In this document: piece by piece, positions 35,676 to 43,798 of the stretch
Layout of the letters: each line of letters opens with the position of its first letter
How positions within the stretch are numbered: position 1 is the stretch's first letter
NCBI RefSeq assembly: GCF_000308535.1
Contig: NZ_BAFW01000063.1
Location: 1-47,202 of the forward strand
Reading direction: 5' to 3'
Origin: Nocardia cerradoensis NBRC 101014
GTDB lineage: Bacteria; Actinomycetota; Actinomycetes; Mycobacteriales; Mycobacteriaceae
Length of the DNA stretch: 47,202 bases
Translations under genes and position numbers: made by a program
The notes under the pieces: generated by a model
The model's database searches: none
What the model was told of the DNA's origin: nothing
The model's input: the letters and a program-made list of their open reading frames with translations, nothing else

Positions 35676-37172
35676 TCAGAACATCATCTGCACCGTCTTC
35701 TCCTCGGTGTAGGCCTCGATTCCGGCCGCGCCGAGCTCGCGGCCGATACCGCTGCCGGCCCGCCCGCCCCACGGCGTGGTCATGTCGGGGATGCCGAAGG
35801 CGTTGATCCACACATTGCCCACGCGGAGATCGCGCGCGGTGGTCTGCGCGGTGTGCAGGTCCTCGGTGTAGATGATCGCGTTGAGCCCGAAATGACTGTC
35901 GTTGGCCAGCGTCAGCACATCGGTGGTGTCGGAGAAGGGGATGATCGTGGCGACCGGGCCGAAGATCTCCTCGCGCGCGATGCGCTGGTCGTGGCGGCCG
36001 AGGAAGACGGTCGGCTCGACGAAATAGCCGGGCCGCCGGGCGAGTGAGCCACCGGTCACCAGTTCGGCGCCCTCGGCGACACCCAGTCCGAGATAGCCGC
36101 CGATGCGCTCGTGCTGCTGCCGGTTCACCACCGGTCCCATGGCGACGTCGGCGTCGAACGGGTCGCCCAGCGTGAGGGATTCGGCATGGTCGGCCAGCCG
36201 CCGCGTCACCTCCGCGACGAGGCTGTCGTGCACGTAGACGCGGGTCCCGGCCGCGCACACCTGGCCCTGATGCAGGAAGTTGCCGACCGCGATGAACGGC
36301 AGTGCGCGGTCGAGGTCGGCATCGGGAAAGACGATCTGCGGGTTCTTCCCGCCCAGTTCGAGGGTGACCTTGCGGAACTGACCTCCGGCGTGGGTGTTCA
36401 TGAGGGCGCCGACCTCGGGGCTGCCGGTGAAGGTCAGCTTGGCCAGTCCGGGGTGGCGGGCGAGGGCGGCGCCGGCGGTCGGGCCACGGCCGGGCACCAC
36501 GTTGAACACGCCGTCCGGCACGCCGGCCTCGGCGAGGATTTCGGCCAGCCGCAGGATCGACAGCGCCGCATCCTCCGGCGGCTTGATCACCACGGTGTTG
36601 CCCGCGGCCAGTGCCGGGGCGATCTTCCAGCCGGCGACGACGATCGGGTTGTTCCACGGTGTGATCGCCCCGATCACGCCCAGGGGCTCGCGCAGGGTGT
36701 AGTTGAGCCGGTGCCGGCCGGCGTAATCGGGTAGTTGCACCGTCGAGCCGTGCAGTTTGTCCGCGTAGCCGGCGTAGTAGCGGAACGTGGCCAGTGTGGC
36801 CGGAATGTCGCCGAAAACGCCGTCCCTGTACAGCTTTCCGACCTCGAGGGTTTCGAGTGCGGAGAGGTACTGGGTGTCGGCCTCGATGAGATCCGCTGCG
36901 CGGAACAGGATCCGCCCCCGCTCGGCGCCGCCCATCTCCTTCCAGCCGCTGCCGTCGAACGCGGCCTGCGCCGCGCGGACCGCGTCGTCGACGTCCTCGG
37001 CGGACGCGTCGGCGATATCGCAGATGTGCTCGAGGGTGGCCGGATTCTCGGAGCGGTAGGTCGCGCCGCCGCTCGCGCCGCGCCAGCGGCCGCCGACCCA
37101 GAGCCGGCGGGGCGGGAACGTGGTCGGAACCTGCGCGCCGTCGGCGCGGGCGGTAGAGGTGTAGTCGGACAC
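35676..37172 (-). CDS. NAD(P)-dependent aldehyde dehydrogenase
   Basis: 498 residues, ALDH superfamily. Conserved segments are GVIGAITPWNNPIVV, NTVVIKPPEDAALS (cofactor Lys), FTGSPEVG, LELGGKNPQIV (catalytic Glu), FLHQGQVCAAGTRVYV (catalytic Cys) and EEIFGPVATIIPF. It oxidises an aldehyde to the acid in the cytoplasm and is of betaine- or semialdehyde-dehydrogenase type; the substrate is unassigned. The start codon is GTG with AGGAG 5-6 nt upstream. A TCCGATTATCGGA palindrome (37240-37252) lies 67 bp upstream, shared with the dioxygenase promoter, which ties this gene to the neighbouring IclR regulon. Confidence 0.92.
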   Translation of the reverse strand: MSDYTSTARADGAQVPTTFPPRRLWVGGRWRGASGGATYRSENPATLEHICDIADASAEDVDDAVRAAQAAFDGSGWKEMGGAERGRILFRAADLIEADTQYLSALETLEVGKLYRDGVFGDIPATLATFRYYAGYADKLHGSTVQLPDYAGRHRLNYTLREPLGVIGAITPWNNPIVVAGWKIAPALAAGNTVVIKPPEDAALSILRLAEILAEAGVPDGVFNVVPGRGPTAGAALARHPGLAKLTFTGSPEVGALMNTHAGGQFRKVTLELGGKNPQIVFPDADLDRALPFIAVGNFLHQGQVCAAGTRVYVHDSLVAEVTRRLADHAESLTLGDPFDADVAMGPVVNRQQHERIGGYLGLGVAEGAELVTGGSLARRPGYFVEPTVFLGRHDQRIAREEIFGPVATIIPFSDTTDVLTLANDSHFGLNAIIYTEDLHTAQTTARDLRVGNVWINAFGIPDMTTPWGGRAGSGIGRELGAAGIEAYTEEKTVQMMF

Positions 37173-37237
37173 GGCTGCTCCTGACGACTGAACGAAGTGT
37201 GAGCAGGCTAGCGCGGTGATCGAATGTTGTGAAGAAC

Positions 37238-37254
37238 TTTCCGATTATCGGACA
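37238..37254. promoter_or_regulatory. IclR-type operator before aldehyde dehydrogenase
   Basis: TTTCCGATTATCGGACA contains the perfect odd palindrome TCCGAT-T-ATCGGA. Its reverse complement TGTCCGATAAT matches the element before the dioxygenase gene. Confidence 0.6.
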
Positions 37255-37294
37255 GCGCTGGGTCGGGCAATCGGCTGGGGGTTTATGCGAGTGT

Positions 37295-37930
37295 TCAGCC
37301 CAGTGCGGTGTAGAGCCGCTCGGCGGCCCGGCGCACCGCGTCGGTCATCGCCGGAGTTTCCTGCCCGACCAGGGTGACCACGCCGACTGCCGCCGGGGGA
37401 CCGGGCAGGCCGGGCAGCGAAGCGACGACGCCGTGCGCGCCGGGCACCAGCTTGCCCTCGCTCTCGAAGATCCCGCGCTCGCCCCGCCGCGACGCCTCGA
37501 TCGCCTCGCCGAGGGCGCCCTGACCACGCGCGGTACGGGCGCCGACCCGATAGGCGACATGGAAGGTGGTGAACGGCGGCTCGACGACCGCGACCGCGAG
37601 GACGTCGTCCCCGTCGGCGACACAGAAATGGGCCGTGGCCTCCACCTCGCGCGCCAGCTCCTCGAGGATCTCGCGGGTGGCCTCGCGCACCGAGCCGAGC
37701 ACGTGCTGAGTGAGCACGAGCGCGCCCGCGGAGACGCTGACCGTGCCGTCCTCGGCCCGGCGCACCAGCCCATGTTCGACCAGCGTGCCGACCAGGCGGT
37801 AGATGATCGTGCGCGACAGCCCGAGCTCCTGCGCCAGTTGCGCGGGGGTGCGGGCATGGGGGCTGCTGGCGAGCAACTTCAGCACGTCGAGTCCCCGGCT
37901 CAGGGTCTGCGAGGTGTCGGGAGCCGGCAT
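37295..37930 (-). CDS. IclR-family transcriptional regulator
   Basis: 211 residues. The N-terminal winged helix (TLSRGLDVLKLLASSPHARTPAQLAQELGLSRTIIYRLVGTLVEHGLV, about residues 8-56) is followed by an IclR effector domain (ATREILEELAREVEATAHF, RVGARTARGQGALGEA). It is shorter than the usual 250 residues and the C-terminal part of the effector domain is reduced. It is the third gene of the dioxygenase-hydrolase-IclR-ALDH cluster, 10 bp after the hydrolase stop. TAGGAT lies 7 nt before the ATG; AGGA inside it could instead serve as a ribosome-binding site. It likely binds the shared TGTCCGATAT elements. Confidence 0.9.
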   Translation of the reverse strand: MPAPDTSQTLSRGLDVLKLLASSPHARTPAQLAQELGLSRTIIYRLVGTLVEHGLVRRAEDGTVSVSAGALVLTQHVLGSVREATREILEELAREVEATAHFCVADGDDVLAVAVVEPPFTTFHVAYRVGARTARGQGALGEAIEASRRGERGIFESEGKLVPGAHGVVASLPGLPGPPAAVGVVTLVGQETPAMTDAVRRAAERLYTALG

Positions 37931-37940
37931 GGCAGGAATC

Positions 37941-39128
37941 CTACGTGGGGCGCGCCGCGATCAGCTCATGCTCGGCGGCCCACTGCTCGACGTATTCGAG
38001 GCAGGTGCGCAGATGGCCGGGCTGTCCGACGTAATAGTGTGTGGCGCCGGGGATTACGCGATAGGTGCGGTCCGGGGTGGCCAGCGCGTCGCGCACGATC
38101 GGGTTGTGGGTGGCGGGCACCGCGTCGTCGGCGGAATTCTCGATCTGCAACACCGGGCCCTTCGTGATCCGCGCGGCATTGCGTGCCCCGCCCGCCACCG
38201 AATGATCCAGACTCCACTGACTCAGCCACGACCGCAGCGTCGTGTACCGGGCCAGGCCCACCGGTCCGACGTTCGCGGTGCGCGGATCGCCGAGGTAGCA
38301 CCAGTTCGGACGGCGGTCGTTGGGGTCGACGGCCGGATCGAGCCAGCGCACATCGCACATCGTGCGGTGGACCAGGAATGGCTGCTCCTGTTCGGGCCCG
38401 CCCGCGGCGCGCAGGTCGGCCAGCCGGGTGAGCGCCCAGTCCGAGATGCGACGATTGCGGGCGCGCTGGGCTTCACGGAAACCGGCGACGTACTCGGGAT
38501 CGTAGGGCGGGCGGTGCGGCGCGTCGTCGGCATAGATGTCCCAGGTGGCCTCGCGGCGGTGTGGATCGGTTTCGTCGATCACCGACGGGTCGAGCCATTC
38601 GGTGAGCGTTTCCGCCCGCGACAGATGAGCCGCGATGAACACGACCCCGTCGGCCGGCGAAAGTCCCGCTCCCACAACATCGACCGGATCTCCGGCGGGC
38701 GTATGCGTGATGCTCGGATCCCATGCCTCGGCCTGATACAGCAGCGACAGCGATCCGCCGCCGGACCAGCCGACCAGCACCACACGGTCGTAGCCCGCGA
38801 CCTCGCGCGCCCAGCGCACCCACGCGCCGAGGTCGAGGACCACCTTCTCCATCACCAGCGCGGCATCGTTCTTCGGGTAGCGGCTCGCCCCGCACAGCAC
38901 GTGATGCCCGCGGGCGGCGAGTGCGGTCGGCATCGGCAGCAGATTCAGCGTCGAGGTCGGATGCTGGAAGAGGAAAACCGTTGCGCCCGAACGCCGATCG
39001 CCGGGCGGGCGCAGCAATTGCCCCTCCAGCACGATTCCGTGACCGCCGGTGAATCCGTAGGTCTCGCGGACCGCAGGCTGCTCCTCGCTGTGCAGGATCA
39101 CCGGGATCCGCTCGAACGACTCACTCAC
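37941..39128 (-). CDS. Alpha/beta hydrolase of the dioxygenase cluster
   Basis: 395 residues. The nucleophile elbow is LVGWSGGGSLSL near residues 118-129. FQHPTSTLNLLPMPTALAARG forms the oxyanion/early part, IENSADDAVPA holds the likely acid and IPGATHYYVGQPGH the catalytic His. A large cap insertion (about residues 135-300) distinguishes it from simple esterases. The GTG start at 39128 has GGGAGG 5 nt upstream and overlaps the end of the dioxygenase gene by 8 bp, so the two are translationally coupled. Hydrolysis of a C-C, ester or lactone bond in a ring-cleavage product is the inferred role; the substrate is unknown. Confidence 0.8.
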   Translation of the reverse strand: MSESFERIPVILHSEEQPAVRETYGFTGGHGIVLEGQLLRPPGDRRSGATVFLFQHPTSTLNLLPMPTALAARGHHVLCGASRYPKNDAALVMEKVVLDLGAWVRWAREVAGYDRVVLVGWSGGGSLSLLYQAEAWDPSITHTPAGDPVDVVGAGLSPADGVVFIAAHLSRAETLTEWLDPSVIDETDPHRREATWDIYADDAPHRPPYDPEYVAGFREAQRARNRRISDWALTRLADLRAAGGPEQEQPFLVHRTMCDVRWLDPAVDPNDRRPNWCYLGDPRTANVGPVGLARYTTLRSWLSQWSLDHSVAGGARNAARITKGPVLQIENSADDAVPATHNPIVRDALATPDRTYRVIPGATHYYVGQPGHLRTCLEYVEQWAAEHELIAARPT

Positions 39129-40359
39129 CGTGGCCTCCCTTCTGTTGTGGCCGACCGGCATACGGTTTGTCCGACCAACTCCACGGATAACCGGGCACAT
39201 CGCTCGCGGTGCCGCCTTCGGCCACCTCCAGCGGGCGGAAAGTGTCGACCATGAACGCCATCTCGTTCGGTTCGGTGAAATCGGGGGAATCGAGATAGGC
39301 CCGGCGCCGGGGGCCGTGGGTGTACGCGGCGGGATGCAGGCTCACCGAACCGGTCCGGATGCCGGAACCCTTGCGCGCGGCGGTCTCTCCGGCGAAGTAG
39401 AACATCACCTCGTCCGAGTCGACGTTCGAGTGGTAGTACGGCACCTTGATCGCCCCGGGCGCGAATTCCAGGGGGCGCGGGACGAAATTGCACACCACGA
39501 AACCCGGCCCCTGCAGCACCTGATAGGTCGGCGGCGGTTGCAGCACCGCGCCGACGACGGGGGAGAAGTCGCGATAGTTCAGCGCGTACGGATACAGGTG
39601 CCCGTCCCAGCCGACCACGTCGAACGGGTGATGGTCGTAGACGACCACCGTGCCGTGCAGGCCCGAGGCGGTGCGGTGTTTGACGTAGACCTCGGTGTCG
39701 GCATCGACCAGCTCGTCCGGCGCGAGCAACGGTCCGGCCGGTCCGCGCAGGTCACGTTCGGTGATCGGGGAGCCCTCGAGGAATTGGCCGTAGCGCGTGC
39801 GGTGTTTGTCGGGCGGCTGGACGTGCCCGGCCGCCTCGACACACAGCAGCCGCAACGGGCCCGCGTCGGTGTGCGGCAGCCAGCGATGGATGGTGACCCG
39901 CGGTATGACGACGTTGTCGCCCTGCTGCACCTCGACCCGGCCGAAGAGGCTCTCCAGGGTGGCCGCGCCGGCCTCGACGAAGATCACCTCGTCGCCGATG
40001 CCGTTGCTGTAGAGCGGAGAGGGCTCGTCGGCCACGACGTAGGAAATGCGGACGTCGGCGTTGGCGAGCACCGGGCGACGGTGCCGGACCGCGTCCCGGC
40101 CGACGGCGTTGTGGAACAGGTCGGGCAGGTGAAAATGCCGGGGCAGCAGCGGGGTGTTCGCGGTGAGGGATTGATCGCCGAGGTGCCACTCGCGGGCATC
40201 GACCAGCGCCGACGGGACGCGACGGTGATAGAGCAGCGAACCGGTCCCCGAGAACCCTTCCTCTCCGATGAACTCCTCGAATGTCGGCGTGCCGTCCTCG
40301 AGGCTGAAGGCGATATGGCGTTGCCGGGGGAATTCGCCGACGGCCCGGTAGTAGGGCAT
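39121..40359 (-). CDS. Homogentisate 1,2-dioxygenase-like bicupin
   Basis: 412 residues with two cupin barrels. The second holds the putative iron ligands His310 (VPYYHSN), Glu317 or Asp316 (DSDE) and His348 (YTHGP). In homogentisate dioxygenase the His-to-Glu spacing is 6 residues; here Glu is at 7, so the site is a variant. The N-terminal cupin carries SNGIGDEVIFVEAGAATLESLFG. It would cleave an aromatic diol ring with O2. The ATG at 40359 has AGGAGG 4 nt upstream; the ATG at 40386 lacks any site. No maleylacetoacetate isomerase or fumarylacetoacetase is nearby, so true homogentisate catabolism is uncertain. Confidence 0.78.
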   Translation of the reverse strand: MPYYRAVGEFPRQRHIAFSLEDGTPTFEEFIGEEGFSGTGSLLYHRRVPSALVDAREWHLGDQSLTANTPLLPRHFHLPDLFHNAVGRDAVRHRRPVLANADVRISYVVADEPSPLYSNGIGDEVIFVEAGAATLESLFGRVEVQQGDNVVIPRVTIHRWLPHTDAGPLRLLCVEAAGHVQPPDKHRTRYGQFLEGSPITERDLRGPAGPLLAPDELVDADTEVYVKHRTASGLHGTVVVYDHHPFDVVGWDGHLYPYALNYRDFSPVVGAVLQPPPTYQVLQGPGFVVCNFVPRPLEFAPGAIKVPYYHSNVDSDEVMFYFAGETAARKGSGIRTGSVSLHPAAYTHGPRRRAYLDSPDFTEPNEMAFMVDTFRPLEVAEGGTASDVPGYPWSWSDKPYAGRPQQKGGHGE

Positions 40360-40376
40360 CGCACCTCCTGAACTGC

Positions 40377-40407
40377 TGTCCGACATTCGTGGTTGATTGT
40401 CCGATAT
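40377..40407. promoter_or_regulatory. Tandem TGTCCGAYAT elements before dioxygenase gene
   Basis: TGTCCGACAT (40377-40386) and TGTCCGATAT (40398-40407) are direct repeats 21 bp apart, two helical turns. The second matches the element at 37238-37254. Confidence 0.55.
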
Positions 40408-40515
40408 ATGAACATATGGGACGTGGCGGGGTCCTGTCCCCGGTTCGACGGAGATACGGCTGTGGGGCGGCGGTAGTCGGACGCGTCAGGACGCCTGGGC
40501 CGGGCAGTGAACGAA

Positions 40516-40554
40516 AATCGCCGCCACACCCATGCGGTGGGTGTGGCGGCGATT
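40516..40554 (-). terminator. Rho-independent terminator of DUF4191 gene
   Basis: Perfect 16-bp stem AATCGCCGCCACACCC (40516-40531) with GGGTGTGGCGGCGATT (40539-40554), 7-nt loop. On the minus strand it is followed by a T-rich tail (TTTTCGTT), 55 nt after the stop codon. Confidence 0.85.
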
Positions 40555-40608
40555 CGGTACTTCAGCGGTGCGACGGCCTCCGCATGCGGCGGTGCTGCCG
40601 AGCGGAGG

Positions 40609-41352
40609 TCAGCGGCGGCGGATGGTGCGCTGCACTCCGCGCATTTTCGCGCCGGCCGGCAGCGGGCCCTTCGGCAGGGCCGGTCCGCCGCGGGTGGCCA
40701 GGGCGGTGAGGCGGCCCTCGATGAGGTCCATCCGCTTGGCGTCGATATTGCGGGGGAGTTTGGTGAGGTGACGCTGCAGGCTCTTCAGCGGAACCTGGCC
40801 CTCCTCGTTGCCGATCACGATGTCGTAGATCGGAGTGTCGCCGACCAGGCGGGCGGTCTTCTTCTTCTCCTGCGCCAGCAGCGACTTCACCCGCTGCGGC
40901 GAACCCTCGGCCACCAGGATCACGCCGGGCAGGCCGATCACGCGGTGGACGGCGTCGAGTTGGGTGGTGGCGGCGACGGCCTGGGTGGCGCGCCACTTAC
41001 CCTGCAGGTTGTCCAGCACCCACCAAGCCGCACCCGCTTGCCCCTCGGCCTTGGCGTAGACGTTCTTCTGCACCCGGCGTCCGAAGATGATGAAGGCGAC
41101 CAGCGCGCCCAGCAGAATGCCGACCGGCAGCAGGAACCACTGCATGTCGAAAAGGAAGCCGATGAGGAACAGCACCACGGTGATGCCGACCAGCGCGCCG
41201 ATCATCAGCGGCAGCAGCAGTTTGTCCTCTTTGCGCACCATCTGGAACGTCTGCCAGAGCTGCTGACGCCGCTCCTTCGACGCCTGCCTGCGCGCCGCCT
41301 TCGCCGCGGCCTTCGCTTCCTTCGACGGTGTGCCGCCCTTACCTGCTGCCAT
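40609..41352 (-). CDS. DUF4191 membrane protein
   Basis: 247 residues, counterpart of M. tuberculosis Rv2219 next to lipA. A highly basic N-terminus (KEAKAAAKAARRQASKERRQ) precedes two membrane helices (about residues 48-68 and 71-92: LPLMIGALVGITVVLFLIG, WFLLPVGILLGALVAFIIFG). A cytoplasmic domain follows (GVILVAEGSPQRVKSLLAQEKKKTARL, RNIDAKRMDLIEGRLTAL). Its function is unknown. TATCCT lies 7 nt before the ATG at 41352 and the intervening sequence is too short for a ribosome-binding site, suggesting leaderless translation. The gene is followed by a strong terminator. Confidence 0.88.
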   Translation of the reverse strand: MAAGKGGTPSKEAKAAAKAARRQASKERRQQLWQTFQMVRKEDKLLLPLMIGALVGITVVLFLIGFLFDMQWFLLPVGILLGALVAFIIFGRRVQKNVYAKAEGQAGAAWWVLDNLQGKWRATQAVAATTQLDAVHRVIGLPGVILVAEGSPQRVKSLLAQEKKKTARLVGDTPIYDIVIGNEEGQVPLKSLQRHLTKLPRNIDAKRMDLIEGRLTALATRGGPALPKGPLPAGAKMRGVQRTIRRR

Positions 41353-41359
41353 ACCTCTC

Positions 41360-41365
41360 AGGATA
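41360..41365 (-). promoter_or_regulatory. -10 of leaderless DUF4191 gene
   Basis: TATCCT on the minus strand, 7 nt before the ATG. Confidence 0.45.
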
Positions 41366-41418
41366 GTGGTCGAGCGGGACATACCCCGCACGGGCCGGGA
41401 ACAGGTGCCACGCTCGCC

Positions 41419-43620
41419 TCAGACGGTGGCTTCGCTGCGACTGCGCAGGTCTGCGGCGATCTGACTCGGCATCGGTTCGTGCCGCACATAGTCGCGGTCG
41501 AACTGGGCGGCGCCGCGCGAGAGGGAACGCAGGTCGATGGCGTAGCGGCTCAATTCCAGTTCGGGGACCTCGGCGCGGATGACGGTGCGCCCGGCGGTGG
41601 CGGGTTCGGTGCCCAGCACGCGGCCGCGGCGGCCCGCCAGATCGCCGAGGATGGTGCCGACGAAATCGTCGGCGACGGTCACCCGCACCTCGGCGATCGG
41701 TTCGAGCAGATCGATCCGCGCGGCGGCGGCCGCCTCCCGCAGGGCCAGCGCCCCCGCGGTCTGGAAGGCGGCGTCGGAGGAGTCGACCGAATGCGCCTTA
41801 CCGTCGAGCAGAGTCACCCGCACGTCGACCAGCGGATATCCGGCGGCGACACCGCGCTCGGCCTGCGCGCGCACGCCCTTCTCCACCGAGCCGATGAACT
41901 GGCGTGGCACCGCGCCGCCGACCACCTTGTCGACGAATTCGATCCCGGACCCCTCCGGTAGCGGTTCCACCTCGATATCGCAGATCGCGTACTGGCCGTG
42001 GCCGCCGGACTGTTTCACATGCCGCCCGTGCCCGGAAGCCTTGCCCGCGAACGTTTCTCGCAACGCCACCCGATACTCGTCGACATCGACCTGCACCCCG
42101 AACCGGGACCGCAGCCGTTCCAGCGCGACATCGCGATGGGCCTCGCCCAGGCACCACAGCACCAGCTGATGGGTGCGCGGATTCTGTTCCAGGCGCACCG
42201 TCGGATCCTCGGCGACCAGACGGGACAGGCCCTGCGACAGCTTGTCCTCGTCGGCCTTGCCGTGGGCGCGCACCGCCACCGGCAGCAGCGGTTCGGGCAG
42301 CGGCCATGGCTCGATCAGCAGCGGAGAATCCTTGGCCGACACGGTATCTCCGGTCTCGGCGTGCCCCAGTTTGGTGACGTAGGCGATATCGCCGGCGATG
42401 GCCTGGCCGATCGGGAACTGTTGTTTACCGAACGGCGCCGTCACCGCGCCGACCCGTTCGTCGACATCGTGCCCGTTGCCGTCGTTGTGCCCGCAGATGT
42501 GCACCGTGTCGTCGGCGTGCAGGGTGCCGGAGAACACCCGCACCAGCGACACCCGGCCCACATACGGATCGGAGGCGGTGCGGATCACCTCGGCGGCCAG
42601 CGGCGCACCCGGATCGCAGGACAGCGGCTGCGGCGCCGCCCCGTCGGTCGGGCAGCGCGCCGCGACCGTGTGTTCGGCGGGCGTGGGAAAGCCGCGGGTG
42701 ATCAGCTCCAGGATTTCGACCATGCCCAGACCCTCGCGGGTGCCCTCGGGCGGCGGCGCCGCGACGAGAATGGGGTGGAAGCGGTCGCGCGCCACCGCGC
42801 GTTCCAGATCCGCGATCAACGTGGTGAGGTCGATCGGTTCGCCCTCGAGGTAGCGGTCCATCAGGGTTTCGTCTTCGCTCTCCGCGATGATGCCCTCGAT
42901 GAGCCGGTTGCGCGCGGTCTCGATCTGCGCGGTCTGTTCGGCCGTGGCGTCGGTGCGGGTGTGCGCCCCGCCGGAACAATCGAAGACCTGCTCGGTGAGC
43001 AGGTCGATCACTCCGGTGACCGGGCGGTGCCCGTCGGGGCCCTTCGGGCCGTACACCGGCAGCTGCAGCGGCAGGATCGCGTCGGAATCGCCGTCGCCGA
43101 GCAGATCCGCGCAGGTCTGGGCCATCAGATCGAAATCGGCGCGGGCCGCGTCGAGATGGGTGATCACCAGCGCCCGCGGCATCCCGACGCTCGCGCACTC
43201 CTCCCACAGCGCCAGGGTCTGCCCGTCCACACCGTCGGCGCCCGCGGCGGCCGAGACCACGAAAAGGGCCGCATCCGCAGCTCGCAGACCGGCCCGTAGT
43301 TCGCCGACGAAATCGGCATATCCTGGCGTATCGATCAGATTGACCTTGATGCCGTTCCAGGCGACCGGCACCACCGACAACTGAACCGACCGGTGTTGCC
43401 GCTGCTCGATATCGTCGTAATCCGACACACAGGTGCCGTCCTCCACGCGGCCGGCTCGGGTGAGCGCCCCGGCCTCCATGGCCAGTGCCTCCACCACCGT
43501 GGTCTTGCCGGAGCCGGTGTGCCCGACCAGGACCACATTGCGGATACCGTCCGGCTGCGACGCCTCGAGGACTCTGCCGGCGGAACTGTTACGGGCGGCG
43601 GTGCTCGCTTTCTCGGCCAT
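41419..43620 (-). CDS. fusA2: Elongation factor G-like GTPase (EF-G2)
   Basis: 733 residues. It has the five-domain EF-G layout: P-loop GHTGSGKTT (residues 33-41), switch II DTPGYADF (97-104), then domains II-V, including the domain IV-type GHGRHVKQSGGHGQYAICDI and the domain V start EPIAEVRVTVADDFVGTILGDLAGRRGRVLG. The G4 motif, normally NKxD, reads THLD (154-157), so guanine recognition is altered. It resembles mycobacterial EF-G2 (Rv0120c), which lacks normal ribosome-dependent GTPase activity by published accounts. A true translocase role is doubtful. It lies between lipA and the DUF4191 gene, where mycobacteria have no such gene. An 11-bp direct repeat lies upstream. Confidence 0.9.
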   Translation of the reverse strand: MAEKASTAARNSSAGRVLEASQPDGIRNVVLVGHTGSGKTTVVEALAMEAGALTRAGRVEDGTCVSDYDDIEQRQHRSVQLSVVPVAWNGIKVNLIDTPGYADFVGELRAGLRAADAALFVVSAAAGADGVDGQTLALWEECASVGMPRALVITHLDAARADFDLMAQTCADLLGDGDSDAILPLQLPVYGPKGPDGHRPVTGVIDLLTEQVFDCSGGAHTRTDATAEQTAQIETARNRLIEGIIAESEDETLMDRYLEGEPIDLTTLIADLERAVARDRFHPILVAAPPPEGTREGLGMVEILELITRGFPTPAEHTVAARCPTDGAAPQPLSCDPGAPLAAEVIRTASDPYVGRVSLVRVFSGTLHADDTVHICGHNDGNGHDVDERVGAVTAPFGKQQFPIGQAIAGDIAYVTKLGHAETGDTVSAKDSPLLIEPWPLPEPLLPVAVRAHGKADEDKLSQGLSRLVAEDPTVRLEQNPRTHQLVLWCLGEAHRDVALERLRSRFGVQVDVDEYRVALRETFAGKASGHGRHVKQSGGHGQYAICDIEVEPLPEGSGIEFVDKVVGGAVPRQFIGSVEKGVRAQAERGVAAGYPLVDVRVTLLDGKAHSVDSSDAAFQTAGALALREAAAAARIDLLEPIAEVRVTVADDFVGTILGDLAGRRGRVLGTEPATAGRTVIRAEVPELELSRYAIDLRSLSRGAAQFDRDYVRHEPMPSQIAADLRSRSEATV

Positions 43621-43700
43621 GTCTCTTCACTTCCCGGAGTCGACACGTGCGGTTGCTTCGAGCTTCCCACCGGCGCGCGGCTGTGTCACCCGTTCCGGGG

Positions 43701-43733
43701 ATCCGCACCCCATCCGTGGTGAATCCGCACCCC
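43701..43733. repeat. Direct repeat upstream of EF-G2-like gene
   Basis: ATCCGCACCCC at 43701-43711 and 43723-43733, 22 bp apart start to start (two helical turns), 81-113 bp before the fusA2 start. It may be a pair of activator or repressor half-sites. Confidence 0.45.
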
Positions 43734-43746
43734 GTACGCAACGAAC

Positions 43747-43774
43747 GACCGGCCGAAGACGAATTCGGCCGGTC
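43747..43774 (-). terminator. Terminator of lipA
   Basis: Perfect 11-bp stem GACCGGCCGAA (43747-43757) with TTCGGCCGGTC (43764-43774), 6-nt loop, 24 nt after the lipA stop codon. Confidence 0.7.
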
Positions 43775-43798
43775 GCTGCGAGTTGGCTGGGGGTCGGT

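Noticed and set aside
41998..43299. 433-codon plus-strand frame opposite EF-G2
   Set aside because: Antisense shadow with no recognisable domain or ribosome-binding site.
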